A DNA stretch of 64,000 bases, taken from the NCBI RefSeq assembly GCF_016613475.2, contig NZ_CP071517.1, forward strand, positions 1,116,001-1,180,000, given 5' to 3'. Under the pieces are notes generated by a model. The model did not search any database and was not told where the DNA came from. It was given only the letters and a program-made list of their open reading frames with translations. Made by a program: the position numbers and the translations under genes. Of this stretch, positions 32,329 to 44,945 are shown piece after piece. This DNA comes from Lysobacter arenosi. Lineage in GTDB: Bacteria; Pseudomonadota; Gammaproteobacteria; Xanthomonadales; Xanthomonadaceae. The first letter of the stretch is position 1, and each line of letters opens with the position of its first letter.

Positions 32329-33150
32329 TCAGAACATCTCGCGGTGGATTCCCAGCGTCGTCAGCACCTTGCTCGAGATCTCCTCGATCGAGGTATGGGT
32401 CGTGCTCAGCGTCGGAATCCTCTCTGCGCGGAACATCATTTCTGCCGCGGAAACCTCGCGTTTGCAGGTTTCCAGCTGCGAATAACGCGAGTTCGGACGG
32501 CGCTCCTGGCGGATCTGCTGCAGGCGCACCGGGTCGATCGTCAGCCCGAACAGCTTGTTGCGGTACGGCCGCAGGCGCGGGGGCAGGCGGTCGTGTTCGA
32601 GGTCTTCCTCGGTCAGCGGGTAGTTGGCGGCGCGGATGCCGTAGTGCAGCGCCAGGTACACGCAGGTCGGCGTCTTTCCCGCCCGCGACACCGCCACGAG
32701 GATCAGGTCGGCATCGGCGTAGTCGACCGCCTGGCCGTCGTCGTGGGTCAGGGCGAAGTTCATTGCGTTGATGCGGCGGTGATAGGTGTCGAAATCGAAC
32801 ATGCCGTGGGCGCGGCCCACGTAGCGCTGGCGGGTCTGCTCGAGCTCGCGCTCCAGCGGCTCGATGAAGGGCGCGAACACGTCCAGCATCAGCGCGCCGC
32901 TCTCCGCCAGGGCCAGGCTGACATCGGAATCCATGCAGGAATTGATCACCACCGGGCGTACGCCGTGGGTCTCGGCCGCGGCGCGGATCTTCTCCGCCAC
33001 CTCCCGGGCCCGGTCGATGCTGTCGACGAAGGGGATGCGGTCGGTCACGAACCGGGTCTCGGTGAACTGGGTGAGGAGGCTGTGGCCGATGGTTTCGGCG
33101 GTGATGCCCGTACCGTCTGACACATAGAACACCGGTCGCACGCCTGCCAT
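32329..33150 (-). CDS. ppsR: PEP synthase regulatory kinase/pyrophosphorylase
   Basis: A 273-aa bifunctional regulator that inactivates PEP synthase by ADP-dependent phosphorylation and reactivates it by phosphorolysis. The family marks [19 protein letters not shown] (7-25) and the P-loop-like [14 protein letters not shown] (154-167) are present, along with YPLTEEDL and [13 protein letters not shown] 33150 has GGAG upstream; a longer in-frame start is unsupported. It is divergent from ppsA, its target, with a 135-bp gap. Confidence 0.93.
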   Translation of the reverse strand: MAGVRPVFYVSDGTGITAETIGHSLLTQFTETRFVTDRIPFVDSIDRAREVAEKIRAAAETHGVRPVVINSCMDSDVSLALAESGALMLDVFAPFIEPLERELEQTRQRYVGRAHGMFDFDTYHRRINAMNFALTHDDGQAVDYADADLILVAVSRAGKTPTCVYLALHYGIRAANYPLTEEDLEHDRLPPRLRPYRNKLFGLTIDPVRLQQIRQERRPNSRYSQLETCKREVSAAEMMFRAERIPTLSTTHTSIEEISSKVLTTLGIHREMF

Positions 33151-33285
33151 GGTCCCACTCCGTCTGAATTGGCCGTTCACAATATGAAAAACCCCGTCGA
33201 ATCAAGCTTGTATGCATCCGACGCAGAGGCGATCATATCCGGATCACTGCGCAGGCATGCGCCCGCCCCCTTGGAGACCGCCCGC

Positions 33286-35673
33286 TTGAACGAGAACATC
33301 CTCTGGCTGCACGCGCTGCGCCTTACCGATCTGGCACGTGTCGGCGGCAAGAATTCCTCGCTCGGCGAGATGATCGGCAACCTTGCAGGCCTCGGTGTTT
33401 CCGTCCCGGGCGGCTACGCGACCACGGCCGAAGCCTTCAAGGACTTCATCGCCCACAACAACCTGCACCAGCGCATCTACGACAAGCTCGCCACGCTCGA
33501 CGTCGAGGACGTGCCGGCGCTGACCGCGGCCGGTGGCGAGATTCGCAAGTGGGTGATCGACGCGCCGCTGCAGCCGCAGCTGGATGCCGACATCCGCACC
33601 GCCTACAAGCAGCTATGCGACGAGAACGGCGGCGGTGAAGTCGCCGTGGCCGTGCGCTCCTCGGCGACCGCCGAAGACCTGCCCGATGCCTCGTTCGCCG
33701 GCCAGCAGGAGACCTTCCTCAACGTCACCGGTGCCGAGGACGTCGTGCACAAGGTCAAGGAAGTCTTCGCCAGCCTCTACAACGACCGCGCCATCGCCTA
33801 CCGCGTGCACCACGGCTTCAAGCACGAGGACGTGTTCCTGTCGGCCGGCGTGCAGCTGATGGTGCGCTCCAACGTCGGTTCCTCCGGCGTGCTGTTCACC
33901 CTCGACACCGAGTCGGGTTTCCGCGACGTGGTGTTCATCACCTCCAGCTACGGCCTGGGCGAGATGGTCGTGCAGGGCGCGGTCAACCCGGACGAGTTCT
34001 ACGTCTACAAGCCGACCCTGCTGCAGGGCAAGAAGGCGATCCTGCGCCGCGGCATCGGCGCCAAGCAGCAGCGCATGGTCTATTCCGACGTCCCCGGCGA
34101 GCGCGTGCGCATCGAGGAGACGCCGGCCGACCTGCGCAACACGTTCTCGATCAGTGACGAGGACGTGCAGGAACTGGCCAAGCAGTCGCTGGTCATCGAG
34201 AAGCATTACGGCCGCCCGATGGACATCGAGTGGGCGAAGGACGGCGTCAGCGGCAAGCTGTTCATCGTCCAGGCCCGTCCGGAGACCGTGAAGTCGCGCG
34301 GCAAGGCCACCCAGATCGAGCGCTACCAGCTCACCAAGCGTGGCGAGGTGATCTGCGAAGGCCGCGCGATCGGCCAGAAGGTCGGCACCGGCGTGGCCCG
34401 CGTGGTCCGTTCGCTGGCCGACATGAGCCGCGTGCAGCCCGGCGACGTGCTGGTGGCCGACATGACCGACCCCGACTGGGAGCCGGTGATGAAGCGTTCG
34501 GCGGCGATCGTCACCAACCGTGGCGGCCGCACCTGCCACGCCGCGATCATCGCCCGCGAGCTCGGCGTGCCGGCCGTGGTCGGTACCGGCAACGCGCTGG
34601 ACACGATCAAGGACGGCCAGGAAGTCACCATCAGCTGCGCCGAAGGCGACACCGGCTTCATCTACGACGGTGCCCTGCCCTTCGAGCGCCACACCGCCGA
34701 CCTGGACAAGATGCCCGAGGCGCCGCTCAAGGTGATGATGAACGTCGCCAACCCCGAGCGTGCGTTCGACTTCGCCATGCTGCCCAACGCCGGTGTCGGC
34801 CTGGCGCGCCTGGAAATGATCATCGCCAGCCACATCGGCATCCATCCCAAGGCCCTGCTCGAGTACAGCCAGCAGGACGCCGCGACGAAGAAGAAGATCG
34901 ACGAGAAGATCGCCGGCTACGGCGGCGACCCGGTCGCGTTCTACGTCGACCGCCTGGCCGAGGGCATCGCCACGATCACCGCCGCGTTCGCGCCGAATCC
35001 GGTGATCGTGCGTCTGTCGGACTTCAAGTCCAACGAGTACGCCAATCTCATCGGCGGCAACCGCTACGAGCCGCACGAAGAGAACCCGATGATCGGCTTC
35101 CGCGGCGCCAGCCGTTACGTCGACCCGAGCTTCACCGACGCCTTCGCGCTGGAGTGCCAGGCGGTGCTGAAGGTGCGCGAGGAAATGGGCCTGACCAACT
35201 GCTGGGTCATGATCCCGTTCGTGCGCACGCTCGACGAAGGCCGCAAGGTGGTCGAAGTGCTCAAGGCCAATGGCCTGGAGCAGGGCAAGGACGGCCTGAA
35301 GATCATCATGATGTGCGAGGTCCCGTCGAACGCACTGCTCGCCGAGGAGTTCCTCGAGATCTTCGACGGCTTCTCGATCGGATCCAACGACCTCACCCAG
35401 CTCACCCTGGGCCTGGACCGCGACTCGGGCATCGTCGCCAAGCTGTTCGACGAGCGCGATCCGGCGGTGAAGAAGTTGCTGGCAATGGCCATCTCGACCG
35501 CACGCGCCAAGGGCAAGTACGTCGGCATCTGCGGCCAGGGTCCGAGCGATCACCCGGACCTGGCCGAGTGGCTGATGGACCAGGGCATCGAGTCGGTCTC
35601 GCTGAACCCCGACACCGTCGTCGACACCTGGCTGCGCCTGGCAAAGGCCAAGGCCAAGTCGAAAGCGGCATGA
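33286..35673 (+). CDS. ppsA: Phosphoenolpyruvate synthase
   Basis: A 795-aa gluconeogenic enzyme converting pyruvate and ATP to PEP, AMP and phosphate. The N-terminal ATP-grasp domain starts [28 protein letters not shown]; the phosphohistidine is about His418 in [18 protein letters not shown]; the C-terminal PEP-binding barrel has [11 protein letters not shown] and [29 protein letters not shown] start at TTG 33286 (GGAG 33273-33276), which gives the E. coli length and the family N-terminus; an in-frame ATG at 33184 adds 34 unmatched residues and has no ribosome-binding site. A terminator follows at 35732-35755. Confidence 0.93.
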   Translation: MNENILWLHALRLTDLARVGGKNSSLGEMIGNLAGLGVSVPGGYATTAEAFKDFIAHNNLHQRIYDKLATLDVEDVPALTAAGGEIRKWVIDAPLQPQLDADIRTAYKQLCDENGGGEVAVAVRSSATAEDLPDASFAGQQETFLNVTGAEDVVHKVKEVFASLYNDRAIAYRVHHGFKHEDVFLSAGVQLMVRSNVGSSGVLFTLDTESGFRDVVFITSSYGLGEMVVQGAVNPDEFYVYKPTLLQGKKAILRRGIGAKQQRMVYSDVPGERVRIEETPADLRNTFSISDEDVQELAKQSLVIEKHYGRPMDIEWAKDGVSGKLFIVQARPETVKSRGKATQIERYQLTKRGEVICEGRAIGQKVGTGVARVVRSLADMSRVQPGDVLVADMTDPDWEPVMKRSAAIVTNRGGRTCHAAIIARELGVPAVVGTGNALDTIKDGQEVTISCAEGDTGFIYDGALPFERHTADLDKMPEAPLKVMMNVANPERAFDFAMLPNAGVGLARLEMIIASHIGIHPKALLEYSQQDAATKKKIDEKIAGYGGDPVAFYVDRLAEGIATITAAFAPNPVIVRLSDFKSNEYANLIGGNRYEPHEENPMIGFRGASRYVDPSFTDAFALECQAVLKVREEMGLTNCWVMIPFVRTLDEGRKVVEVLKANGLEQGKDGLKIIMMCEVPSNALLAEEFLEIFDGFSIGSNDLTQLTLGLDRDSGIVAKLFDERDPAVKKLLAMAISTARAKGKYVGICGQGPSDHPDLAEWLMDQGIESVSLNPDTVVDTWLRLAKAKAKSKAA

Positions 35674-35731
35674 TCTTCAGCAGCCGATGACGAACCGCTA
35701 ACGCCGGTGCAGTCAGACTTGCGCTGAACCT

Positions 35732-35762
35732 GACGCCCCGCCGATGCGGGGCGTCGCATTTT
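35732..35762 (+). terminator. Rho-independent terminator after ppsA
   Basis: GACGCCCCGC (35732-35741) and GCGGGGCGTC (35746-35755) form a perfect 10-bp stem with loop CGAT, followed by GCATTTT. The mscS ribosome-binding site GGAGG begins only a few bases further on. Confidence 0.88.
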
Positions 35763-35777
35763 GAAGGAGGCGAAACC

Positions 35778-36668
35778 TTGACGCTCGAACAACTGGCCAA
35801 CCAACTGCAGCGAGCCGACGACTGGACCGACGTCGCCGTGGAATGGGGCGTGCGACTGGGCGCGGCGCTGCTGGCGCTCTATATCGGCATCCAGGTCGCC
35901 AAGTGGCTCGCGCGCGCCGTCTCGCGCGCACTGACGCGCGCCCACGTCGAACCGACGGCCCAGCAGTTCCTGAGCCGCGTTACGTACGTGCTCATCCTGA
36001 TGGTGTTCGTGCTGGCGATCCTGCAGATCTGCCTGAAGGTCTCGCCGGCATCGCTGTTCGCCGTACTCGGCGCGGCCGGCCTGGCAATCGGCCTCGCCAT
36101 GAAGGACTCGCTGTCCAACGTCGCCTCCGGCGTAATGCTGGTGACGCTCAAGCCCTTCCGCGTCGGCGACATCGTCGACATCGGCGGCAAGAGCGGCAAG
36201 GTCGAATCGGTCAGCATCTTCCAGACCAAGCTGCGCGGCGCCGACAACCAGACCATCGTGTTGCCCAACAGCCTGATCACGACCGCACCGATCATCAACC
36301 TCACGCCCGACACGGCCCGCCGCATCGAGCTGATCGTCGGCATCGGCTACAACGACAGCATCGAGGCGGCACGCGCGGCGGTGCTTGCGATCATGCATGC
36401 CGACAAGCGGATCCACGCCGAACCCGCGCCGGATGTGGTGGTCTATGAGCTGGCCGACAGCGCGGTGAAGCTGGGCATCCGCTGCCATGTCAGCAACGCC
36501 GACCACTTCAGCACCAAGTGCGATCTCAACGAGCGCATCAAGGCCGCCTTCGACCGCGATGGCATCAGCATCCCCTACCCGCAGCGCGACGTGCGCATGT
36601 ACCACCACGTGGCACAGGATCAGGGTGTGAAGGTGGTGGTGACACCGACTCCGGCGAAGCCGGAGTAG
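35778..36668 (+). CDS. MscS-family mechanosensitive channel
   Basis: A 296-aa inner-membrane channel that opens on hypo-osmotic shock. Three membrane helices lie at about 25-42, 66-86 and 90-112; the pore helix ASLFAVLGAAGLAIGLAMKDSLSNVASG is the MscS TM3 motif, followed by the beta domain (FRVGDIVDIGGKSGKVESVSIFQTKLRGADNQTIVLPNS). The start is TTG 35778 with GGAGG and a 7-base spacer. Because the ppsA terminator ends 16 bases before it, any promoter of its own must overlap the terminator or lie in ppsA. It converges with orn. Confidence 0.93.
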   Translation: MTLEQLANQLQRADDWTDVAVEWGVRLGAALLALYIGIQVAKWLARAVSRALTRAHVEPTAQQFLSRVTYVLILMVFVLAILQICLKVSPASLFAVLGAAGLAIGLAMKDSLSNVASGVMLVTLKPFRVGDIVDIGGKSGKVESVSIFQTKLRGADNQTIVLPNSLITTAPIINLTPDTARRIELIVGIGYNDSIEAARAAVLAIMHADKRIHAEPAPDVVVYELADSAVKLGIRCHVSNADHFSTKCDLNERIKAAFDRDGISIPYPQRDVRMYHHVAQDQGVKVVVTPTPAKPE

Positions 36669-36673
36669 TCGCC

Positions 36674-36692
36674 GGCGGGCCTACAGCCCGCC
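36674..36692. terminator. Shared hairpin between mscS and orn
   Basis: GGCGGGC and GCCCGCC form a perfect 7-bp stem with loop CTACA, spanning the orn stop codon between the convergent genes. No T-tract is present. Confidence 0.45.
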
Positions 36693-37238
36693 CAGCTTCC
36701 CCATCGACGCCCGGTAGTGCCGCAGCTCGGCGATGGAGTCATGCACGTCGCTCAATGCCGTATGCCGCGCGTCCTTGGCGACGCCGGCCAGCACCTCGGG
36801 CGCCCAGCGCCGGGCCAGTTCCTTGACCGTGCTGACGTCGAGGTTGCGGTAGTGGAAGTAGCGCTCCAGCCGCGGCATCAGGCGATGCAGGAAGCGCCGG
36901 TCCTGGCAGATCGAGTTGCCGCACATCGGCGAGCGGCCAGCCGGCACCCAATGTGCGAGGAACGCCAGCGTGCTCGCTTCGGCTTCGGCCAGGGTCACCT
37001 TGCTCTCGACCACGCGCTTCCACAGCCCGGACTTGCCGTGCTGGTTGCGGTTCCATTCGTCCATCGCTTCAAGGCGCGACACCGGATGCACGATCGCCAG
37101 CTCCGGCCCTTCGGCCAGGATGTTGAGCTGCTTGTCGGTCACCAACGTGGCGATCTCGAGGATCGAGTCGTTGTCGGTATCCAGGCCGGTCATTTCCAGA
37201 TCGATCCAGATCAGATGCTCGTCGTTGGTCGCTGCCAT
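36681..37238 (-). CDS. orn: Oligoribonuclease
   Basis: A 185-aa DEDDh exonuclease that degrades 2- to 5-mer RNA and pGpG. It starts [20 protein letters not shown] with the first acidic pair Asp-Glu (IDLEMTG), continues [20 protein letters not shown] and ends with the [14 protein letters not shown] block carrying the active-site His and Asp. ATG 37238 matches the family start; the 37 extra upstream codons do not. It is divergent from the DUF2721 gene. Confidence 0.95.
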   Translation of the reverse strand: MAATNDEHLIWIDLEMTGLDTDNDSILEIATLVTDKQLNILAEGPELAIVHPVSRLEAMDEWNRNQHGKSGLWKRVVESKVTLAEAEASTLAFLAHWVPAGRSPMCGNSICQDRRFLHRLMPRLERYFHYRNLDVSTVKELARRWAPEVLAGVAKDARHTALSDVHDSIAELRHYRASMGKLGGL

Positions 37239-37318
37239 GGGCTCGCACTGAAGGGATGTCGGTAGCATCATACAGCCAGCCCGCACCCGCGCCCCCGCAA
37301 CGCAGTCACGGAATCCGC

Positions 37319-37804
37319 ATGCCCTCACCCGTCGCGATCGACCCGTCACACTACGCCGTAGTCTCGGCGATGATCACGCCCGCATTCTTCCTGACCGCCG
37401 CCAGCTCGCTGTTGATCTCGTCGAACAACCGCCTGGCCCGTGTCGTGGATCGCATGCGCAGCGAGATCGAAGTGTTGCGCGCCACCGAGCAGGGTCCCGC
37501 CCGGGTCGCACTGGAGGCACGCATCGCCACCCATCGTCGCCGCTCGTACCTCGTGCTGGCGTCGGTGCGCATGCTCTACGCGGCCATCAGCGCCTTCGTC
37601 GGCACCAGCCTGGGCATCGCCGTGGATGCGTTCCTGGGCTACCGGCTCGACATGCTGCCGACCGTCCTCGCCATGATCGGCGTGCTGCTGATGTTCGCCG
37701 CTTCGCTGTGCCTGGGGCGCGAGGCCAAGCTCGGCCTGCACATGCTCGACCTGGAACTCAACGAGCAGCTGGCCAAGGACCGGATCGACCTGCGCAACGA
37801 TTGA
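37319..37804 (+). CDS. DUF2721 family membrane protein
   Basis: A 161-aa protein with three hydrophobic helices (about 15-37, 80-105 and 112-135). The opening [40 protein letters not shown] is typical of DUF2721, as is the charged loop [26 protein letters not shown]. Function unknown. ATG 37319 gives the family start. It is divergent from orn and ends 1 base before the tadA stop. Confidence 0.8.
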   Translation: MPSPVAIDPSHYAVVSAMITPAFFLTAASSLLISSNNRLARVVDRMRSEIEVLRATEQGPARVALEARIATHRRRSYLVLASVRMLYAAISAFVGTSLGIAVDAFLGYRLDMLPTVLAMIGVLLMFAASLCLGREAKLGLHMLDLELNEQLAKDRIDLRND

Positions 37805-37805
37805 G

Positions 37806-39877
<2,072 letters not shown>

Positions 39878-39923
39878 CGGGTTCAAGAATCGAGAATCGG
39901 GGCCAGGGTCTCTTGCAGCTCGC

Positions 39924-39945
39924 CATTCCCGGCGTTGCGGGAATG
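39924..39945. repeat. CATTCCCG/CGGGAATG inverted repeat between guaB and guaA
   Basis: An 8-bp perfect stem with a 6-base loop (39932-39937). It is followed by ACGG and resembles the ATTCCCGCnnGCGGGAAT palindromes I recall as dispersed intergenic repeats in Xanthomonadaceae. It could be a REP-like element or an RNA hairpin that tunes guaA relative to guaB. Confidence 0.5.
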
Positions 39946-39990
39946 ACGGTCAGTCGCAGCGGTAACAACAAACGCCGAACGGCGCCGGCA

Positions 39991-41610
<1,620 letters not shown>

Positions 41611-41673
41611 TTAGGGGCTGGGGCAAAGGCACAGCTCCCTCTGGGCATCGCGATCCGGCGAACGACGCGCTCG

Positions 41674-42573
41674 TCAGCTGACTGGCGACCAGCCCCGTCC
41701 CGAATCGGCCGCCTCTGCGGCCTCCAGCGTGTTCTGCATCAGCGTGGCCACGGTCATCGGGCCGACACCGCCGGGGACCGGGGTGATCCAGCTGGCGCGT
41801 TCAGCCGCGGCGGCAAAGCCGACGTCGCCGACCAGGCGGCCGTCGTCGAGGCGGTTGATGCCGACGTCGATGACCACCGCGCCCGGCTTGACCCATTCGC
41901 CCGGAATCAGGCCCGGGCGACCCACGGCTACGACCAGGATGTCGGCGTTGCGGATCGAGGTCTCGAGGACCTCCGGCGGGGTGAACTTGTGGCAACTGGT
42001 CACCGTGCAGCCGGCGATCAGCAGTTCAAGCGCCATCGGCCGGCCGACATGGTTGGACACGCCCACGATCGTCGCGCTCTGCCCGCGCACGGCCTTGTCG
42101 GTGTAGGCCAGCAGCGTGGTGATGCCGCGCGGCGTGCACGGGCGCAGGCCGAACTGGCGCAGAGCCAGGTGGCCGACGTTTTCGGGGTGGAAGCCGTCGA
42201 CGTCCTTGCGCGGGTCGATGCGGTGGATCAGGCCGGTGGCATCGCGGCGGTCCGGCAGCGGCAGCTGGACCAGGATGCCGTGGACCTCGGGGTCGGCGTT
42301 GAGGCGGTCGATCAGGGCCAGCAGCTCGTCGTTGCCGGTGTCGGCCGGCAGGTCGTAGTCGATGGCGCGGATGCCCACTTTTTCCGCGGCGCGACGTTTG
42401 TTGCGGACATAGACGCTGGACGCCGGATCGTTGCCGACCAGCACCACCGCCAGGCCGGGGCGCGACTTGCCGGCCGCGACGCGCGCGGCGACCCGGGCCT
42501 TGAGGTTGTCGAGCAGGTCGTCGGCAATGCGCTTGCCGTCGAGGATGCGTGCGGTGGGCGTGGAGGCGGTCAT
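41674..42573 (-). CDS. folD: Bifunctional methylenetetrahydrofolate dehydrogenase/cyclohydrolase
   Basis: A 299-aa one-carbon enzyme. The folate-site Lys and Tyr appear in [23 protein letters not shown], the family blocks [26 protein letters not shown] and the NADP-site [15 protein letters not shown] are all present, and it ends with [24 protein letters not shown]-rich 225-bp gap separates it from guaB downstream, holding a CGCGCC/GGCGCG hairpin (41584-41598). It is divergent from the DUF1244 gene. Confidence 0.96.
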   Translation of the reverse strand: MTASTPTARILDGKRIADDLLDNLKARVAARVAAGKSRPGLAVVLVGNDPASSVYVRNKRRAAEKVGIRAIDYDLPADTGNDELLALIDRLNADPEVHGILVQLPLPDRRDATGLIHRIDPRKDVDGFHPENVGHLALRQFGLRPCTPRGITTLLAYTDKAVRGQSATIVGVSNHVGRPMALELLIAGCTVTSCHKFTPPEVLETSIRNADILVVAVGRPGLIPGEWVKPGAVVIDVGINRLDDGRLVGDVGFAAAAERASWITPVPGGVGPMTVATLMQNTLEAAEAADSGRGWSPVS

Positions 42574-42688
42574 GCGGTCGCTGCGTTACAGTCGAGGCCG
42601 CGCATTATCGCTTATTCAACAGCTTTCATTTGACCGCCGCCCATTTGGCGGCACCCCGCCACCCCGCTCCGCCCCCGACGGAGGCCCC

Positions 42689-43000
42689 ATGACCGACACC
42701 GATTTCGAAACCACCCAGATCGAGGCCGCCGCCTTCCGGCGCCTGCTCCAGCACCTGATGGTCGAGCGCACCGACGTGCAGAACATCGACCTGATGATCA
42801 ACGCCGGCTTCTGCCGCAACTGTTTGTCCGACTGGTACCGCGAAGCCGCCGAGCAGCGCGGCATCACCATGACCAAGGACGAGGCGCGCGAGGCGATCTA
42901 CGGCATGCCCTTCGCGCAATGGAAGGCCCAGCACCAGAAGGAAGCCACCGCCGAACAGCTGGCCGCCTTCGAAGCGGCGCAGCGCAGGCACGGAGGCTGA
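42689..43000 (+). CDS. DUF1244 family protein
   Basis: A 103-aa cytoplasmic protein. The blocks AAAFRRLLQHLMVERTDVQNIDLMI, AGFCRNCLSDWYREAAE and DEAREAIYGMPFAQWKAQHQ define DUF1244, a small helical protein of unknown function common in proteobacteria; the C-x2-C pair (GFCRNCL) is conserved. The ATG at 42689 has GGAGG 4 bases upstream. The next gene follows within 2 bases, so they share an operon. Confidence 0.87.
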   Translation: MTDTDFETTQIEAAAFRRLLQHLMVERTDVQNIDLMINAGFCRNCLSDWYREAAEQRGITMTKDEAREAIYGMPFAQWKAQHQKEATAEQLAAFEAAQRRHGG

Positions 43001-43002
43001 GC

Positions 43003-43773
43003 ATGCGCAAGCAACTGCTCGGCTGGGCGGCCCTTCCGGTACTTGGCTATGCCGGCATCTGTGCCTGGCTGTTCGCCAAGCAGCGCGAGTTGATCTACCT
43101 GCCCCAGGACACGCGGGTCGATGCCGCGCAAACCGACTTCGCGCTCGAACGTGAAGGCGTGCGCCTGCACGGCTGGGTCGTCAATCCGGCGCAACACGAA
43201 CCGGTGATCTACTTCGGCGGCAACGCCGAACGCGTCGAGAACCGGCGCGAACAACTCGGGCGCGTGTTGCCCGGGCGCAGCATCTACCTGATTGCTTACC
43301 GCGGTTACGGCGCCAGCGACGGCGCACCCAGCGAAGCGGCGTTGTTCGCCGACGCCCTGGCCGTGTACGACGAAGTGCAGTCCCGCCACCCCGGCGAAGC
43401 CATCTCGGTGATCGGCTCAAGCCTTGGCAGCGGCGTGGCCAGTTATGTGGCGTCGAAGCGTCCGGTGGCGCGACTGGTGCTGGTTGCGCCGTTCGACAGC
43501 CTGGCGTCCGTCGCCCAGTCCCATTACCGGATCTTCCCGGTGCGCTGGATCGTCAAGGACCGCTTCGAATCGGCCGGCTACCTGCGTGGCTATCAGGGAC
43601 CGGTGATGGTGATCCGCGCCGGCCGCGACCAGGTGATTCCTGCCGCCAGCACCGGACGCCTGATCTCGGCGCTGGGCCGGCCTCCGGAAGTAATCGAGCT
43701 GCCAAAGGCCGACCACAACACCATCGGCACCGACCCCGGCTTCGAGCAGGCGCTGGCGCAGTTCATGCTGTAG
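43003..43773 (+). CDS. BEM46/YfhR-like alpha/beta hydrolase
   Basis: A 256-aa membrane-anchored hydrolase with an N-terminal hydrophobic helix (about 7-24). The nucleophile elbow is VIGSSLGSGVASYVA, the oxyanion block is PVIYFGGNAERVENRREQL, the acid lies in VIRAGRDQVIPAAST and the His in PKADHNTIG. These match the BEM46/YfhR family; the substrate is unknown. The ATG at 43003 has GGAGG with a 6-base spacer. It converges with moeB. Confidence 0.85.
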   Translation: MRKQLLGWAALPVLGYAGICAWLFAKQRELIYLPQDTRVDAAQTDFALEREGVRLHGWVVNPAQHEPVIYFGGNAERVENRREQLGRVLPGRSIYLIAYRGYGASDGAPSEAALFADALAVYDEVQSRHPGEAISVIGSSLGSGVASYVASKRPVARLVLVAPFDSLASVAQSHYRIFPVRWIVKDRFESAGYLRGYQGPVMVIRAGRDQVIPAASTGRLISALGRPPEVIELPKADHNTIGTDPGFEQALAQFML

Positions 43774-43787
43774 CGCTGCGCGGGTGA

Positions 43788-44912
43788 CTACCCCGCGCAG
43801 AACTGCACGTAGTCGATGTAGCCCGGAAACTCGCGTCCTGCAGCGCAGACAGGGCATTCGGGATCGGCCGACAACCGCGTCTCGCGGAATTTCATCGCCA
43901 GCGCATCGAAATTCAGCAGGCGCCCGGCCAGCGAATCGCCAATTCCCAGGATCAGCTTCACCGCTTCGGTCGCCTGCAGCATGCCGATCACGCCAGGCAG
44001 GACGCCGAGCACGCCGGCCTCGGAGCAGTTCGGTGCCGCTTCCGGCGGCGGCGGCTCGGGGAACAGGCAGCGGTAGCACGGTGCCTGGCCCCGGTGGCGC
44101 CCGGCATCGAACACGCTGACCTGGCCCTCGAAGCGATGTACCGCGCCGTACACCAGCGGCTTGCCCAGCTTCACGCAGGCATCGTTGAGCAGGTAGCGCA
44201 CGGGGAAATTGTCGGCGCCGTCGATCACGACGTCGGCGTCGGCGATCAGGCGCTCGACGTTGTCGGCGGTGATGCGTTCCGGGAATGCTTCGATGGTAAC
44301 GGTGGGATTGAGCGCCGACAGCGCAATGCGGGCCGACTCGACCTTCGCCACGCCGATACGGTCTTCGGTATGCAGGATCTGCCGCTGCAGATTGCTGCGA
44401 TCGACGACGTCATCGTCGGCCAGCACCAGCGTGCCGACACCGGCCGCGGCCAGGTAGTAGGCCGCGGGCGAACCCAATCCGCCGGCACCGACCATGGCGA
44501 CGCGCGCAGCCTGCAGTCGACGCTGGCCGCCCTCGCCCACTTCCGGCAGCCGCAAGTGACGCGAGTAGCGATCGTAGAAGTCGAAATCGCCCTCAGGACG
44601 CGTCAGCGGCAGGCCCTCGGCGATCCAGCGGGTGGTGCCGCCTTCCACCGATGCAACGCGGACATAGCCCGCCTCACGCAGCACCTGCGCGGCCTGCAGC
44701 GAGCGCCGGCCGGACTGGCAGATCAGCATCACTTCCGCGTCGAGTGCGGGGAGCTCGACCTGCGGTTGCGCTTCCAGCTCCGCCTTGGCGATGCCGCGGG
44801 CGCCTTCGGCGAAGCCGGTGGCGCGCTCGTGCGACTCGCGCACGTCGATCAGCACCACTCCGGACCGCTGGCGACGCAAGGCTTCGGCCGGGGAGATTTC
44901 TTCGATGTTCAT
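43788..44912 (-). CDS. moeB: MoeB-type adenylyltransferase with N-terminal rhodanese domain
   Basis: A 374-aa E1-like enzyme that adenylates the C-terminus of MoaD (or a ThiS-like protein). Residues 1-105 form a rhodanese domain with active Cys65 in LICQSGRRS. The ThiF/MoeB domain follows: FYDRYSRHLRLPEVGEGGQ, nucleotide loop VGAGGLGSPAAYYLAAAGVGTL, DNFPVRYLLNDAC and the zinc pairs CYRC and CPVC. In most MoeZ-like fusions the rhodanese domain is C-terminal; here it comes first. It is the last gene of der-mobA-moeA-moeB and would supply sulfur and activation for molybdopterin synthesis. Confidence 0.9.
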   Translation of the reverse strand: MNIEEISPAEALRRQRSGVVLIDVRESHERATGFAEGARGIAKAELEAQPQVELPALDAEVMLICQSGRRSLQAAQVLREAGYVRVASVEGGTTRWIAEGLPLTRPEGDFDFYDRYSRHLRLPEVGEGGQRRLQAARVAMVGAGGLGSPAAYYLAAAGVGTLVLADDDVVDRSNLQRQILHTEDRIGVAKVESARIALSALNPTVTIEAFPERITADNVERLIADADVVIDGADNFPVRYLLNDACVKLGKPLVYGAVHRFEGQVSVFDAGRHRGQAPCYRCLFPEPPPPEAAPNCSEAGVLGVLPGVIGMLQATEAVKLILGIGDSLAGRLLNFDALAMKFRETRLSADPECPVCAAGREFPGYIDYVQFCAG

Positions 44913-44945
44913 GCCGTGATTATCGCTCCACTACGGCTGGCTCCA

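Noticed and set aside
33613..35553. 646-aa minus-strand open frame opposite ppsA
   Set aside because: Low-complexity shadow of a conserved enzyme gene.
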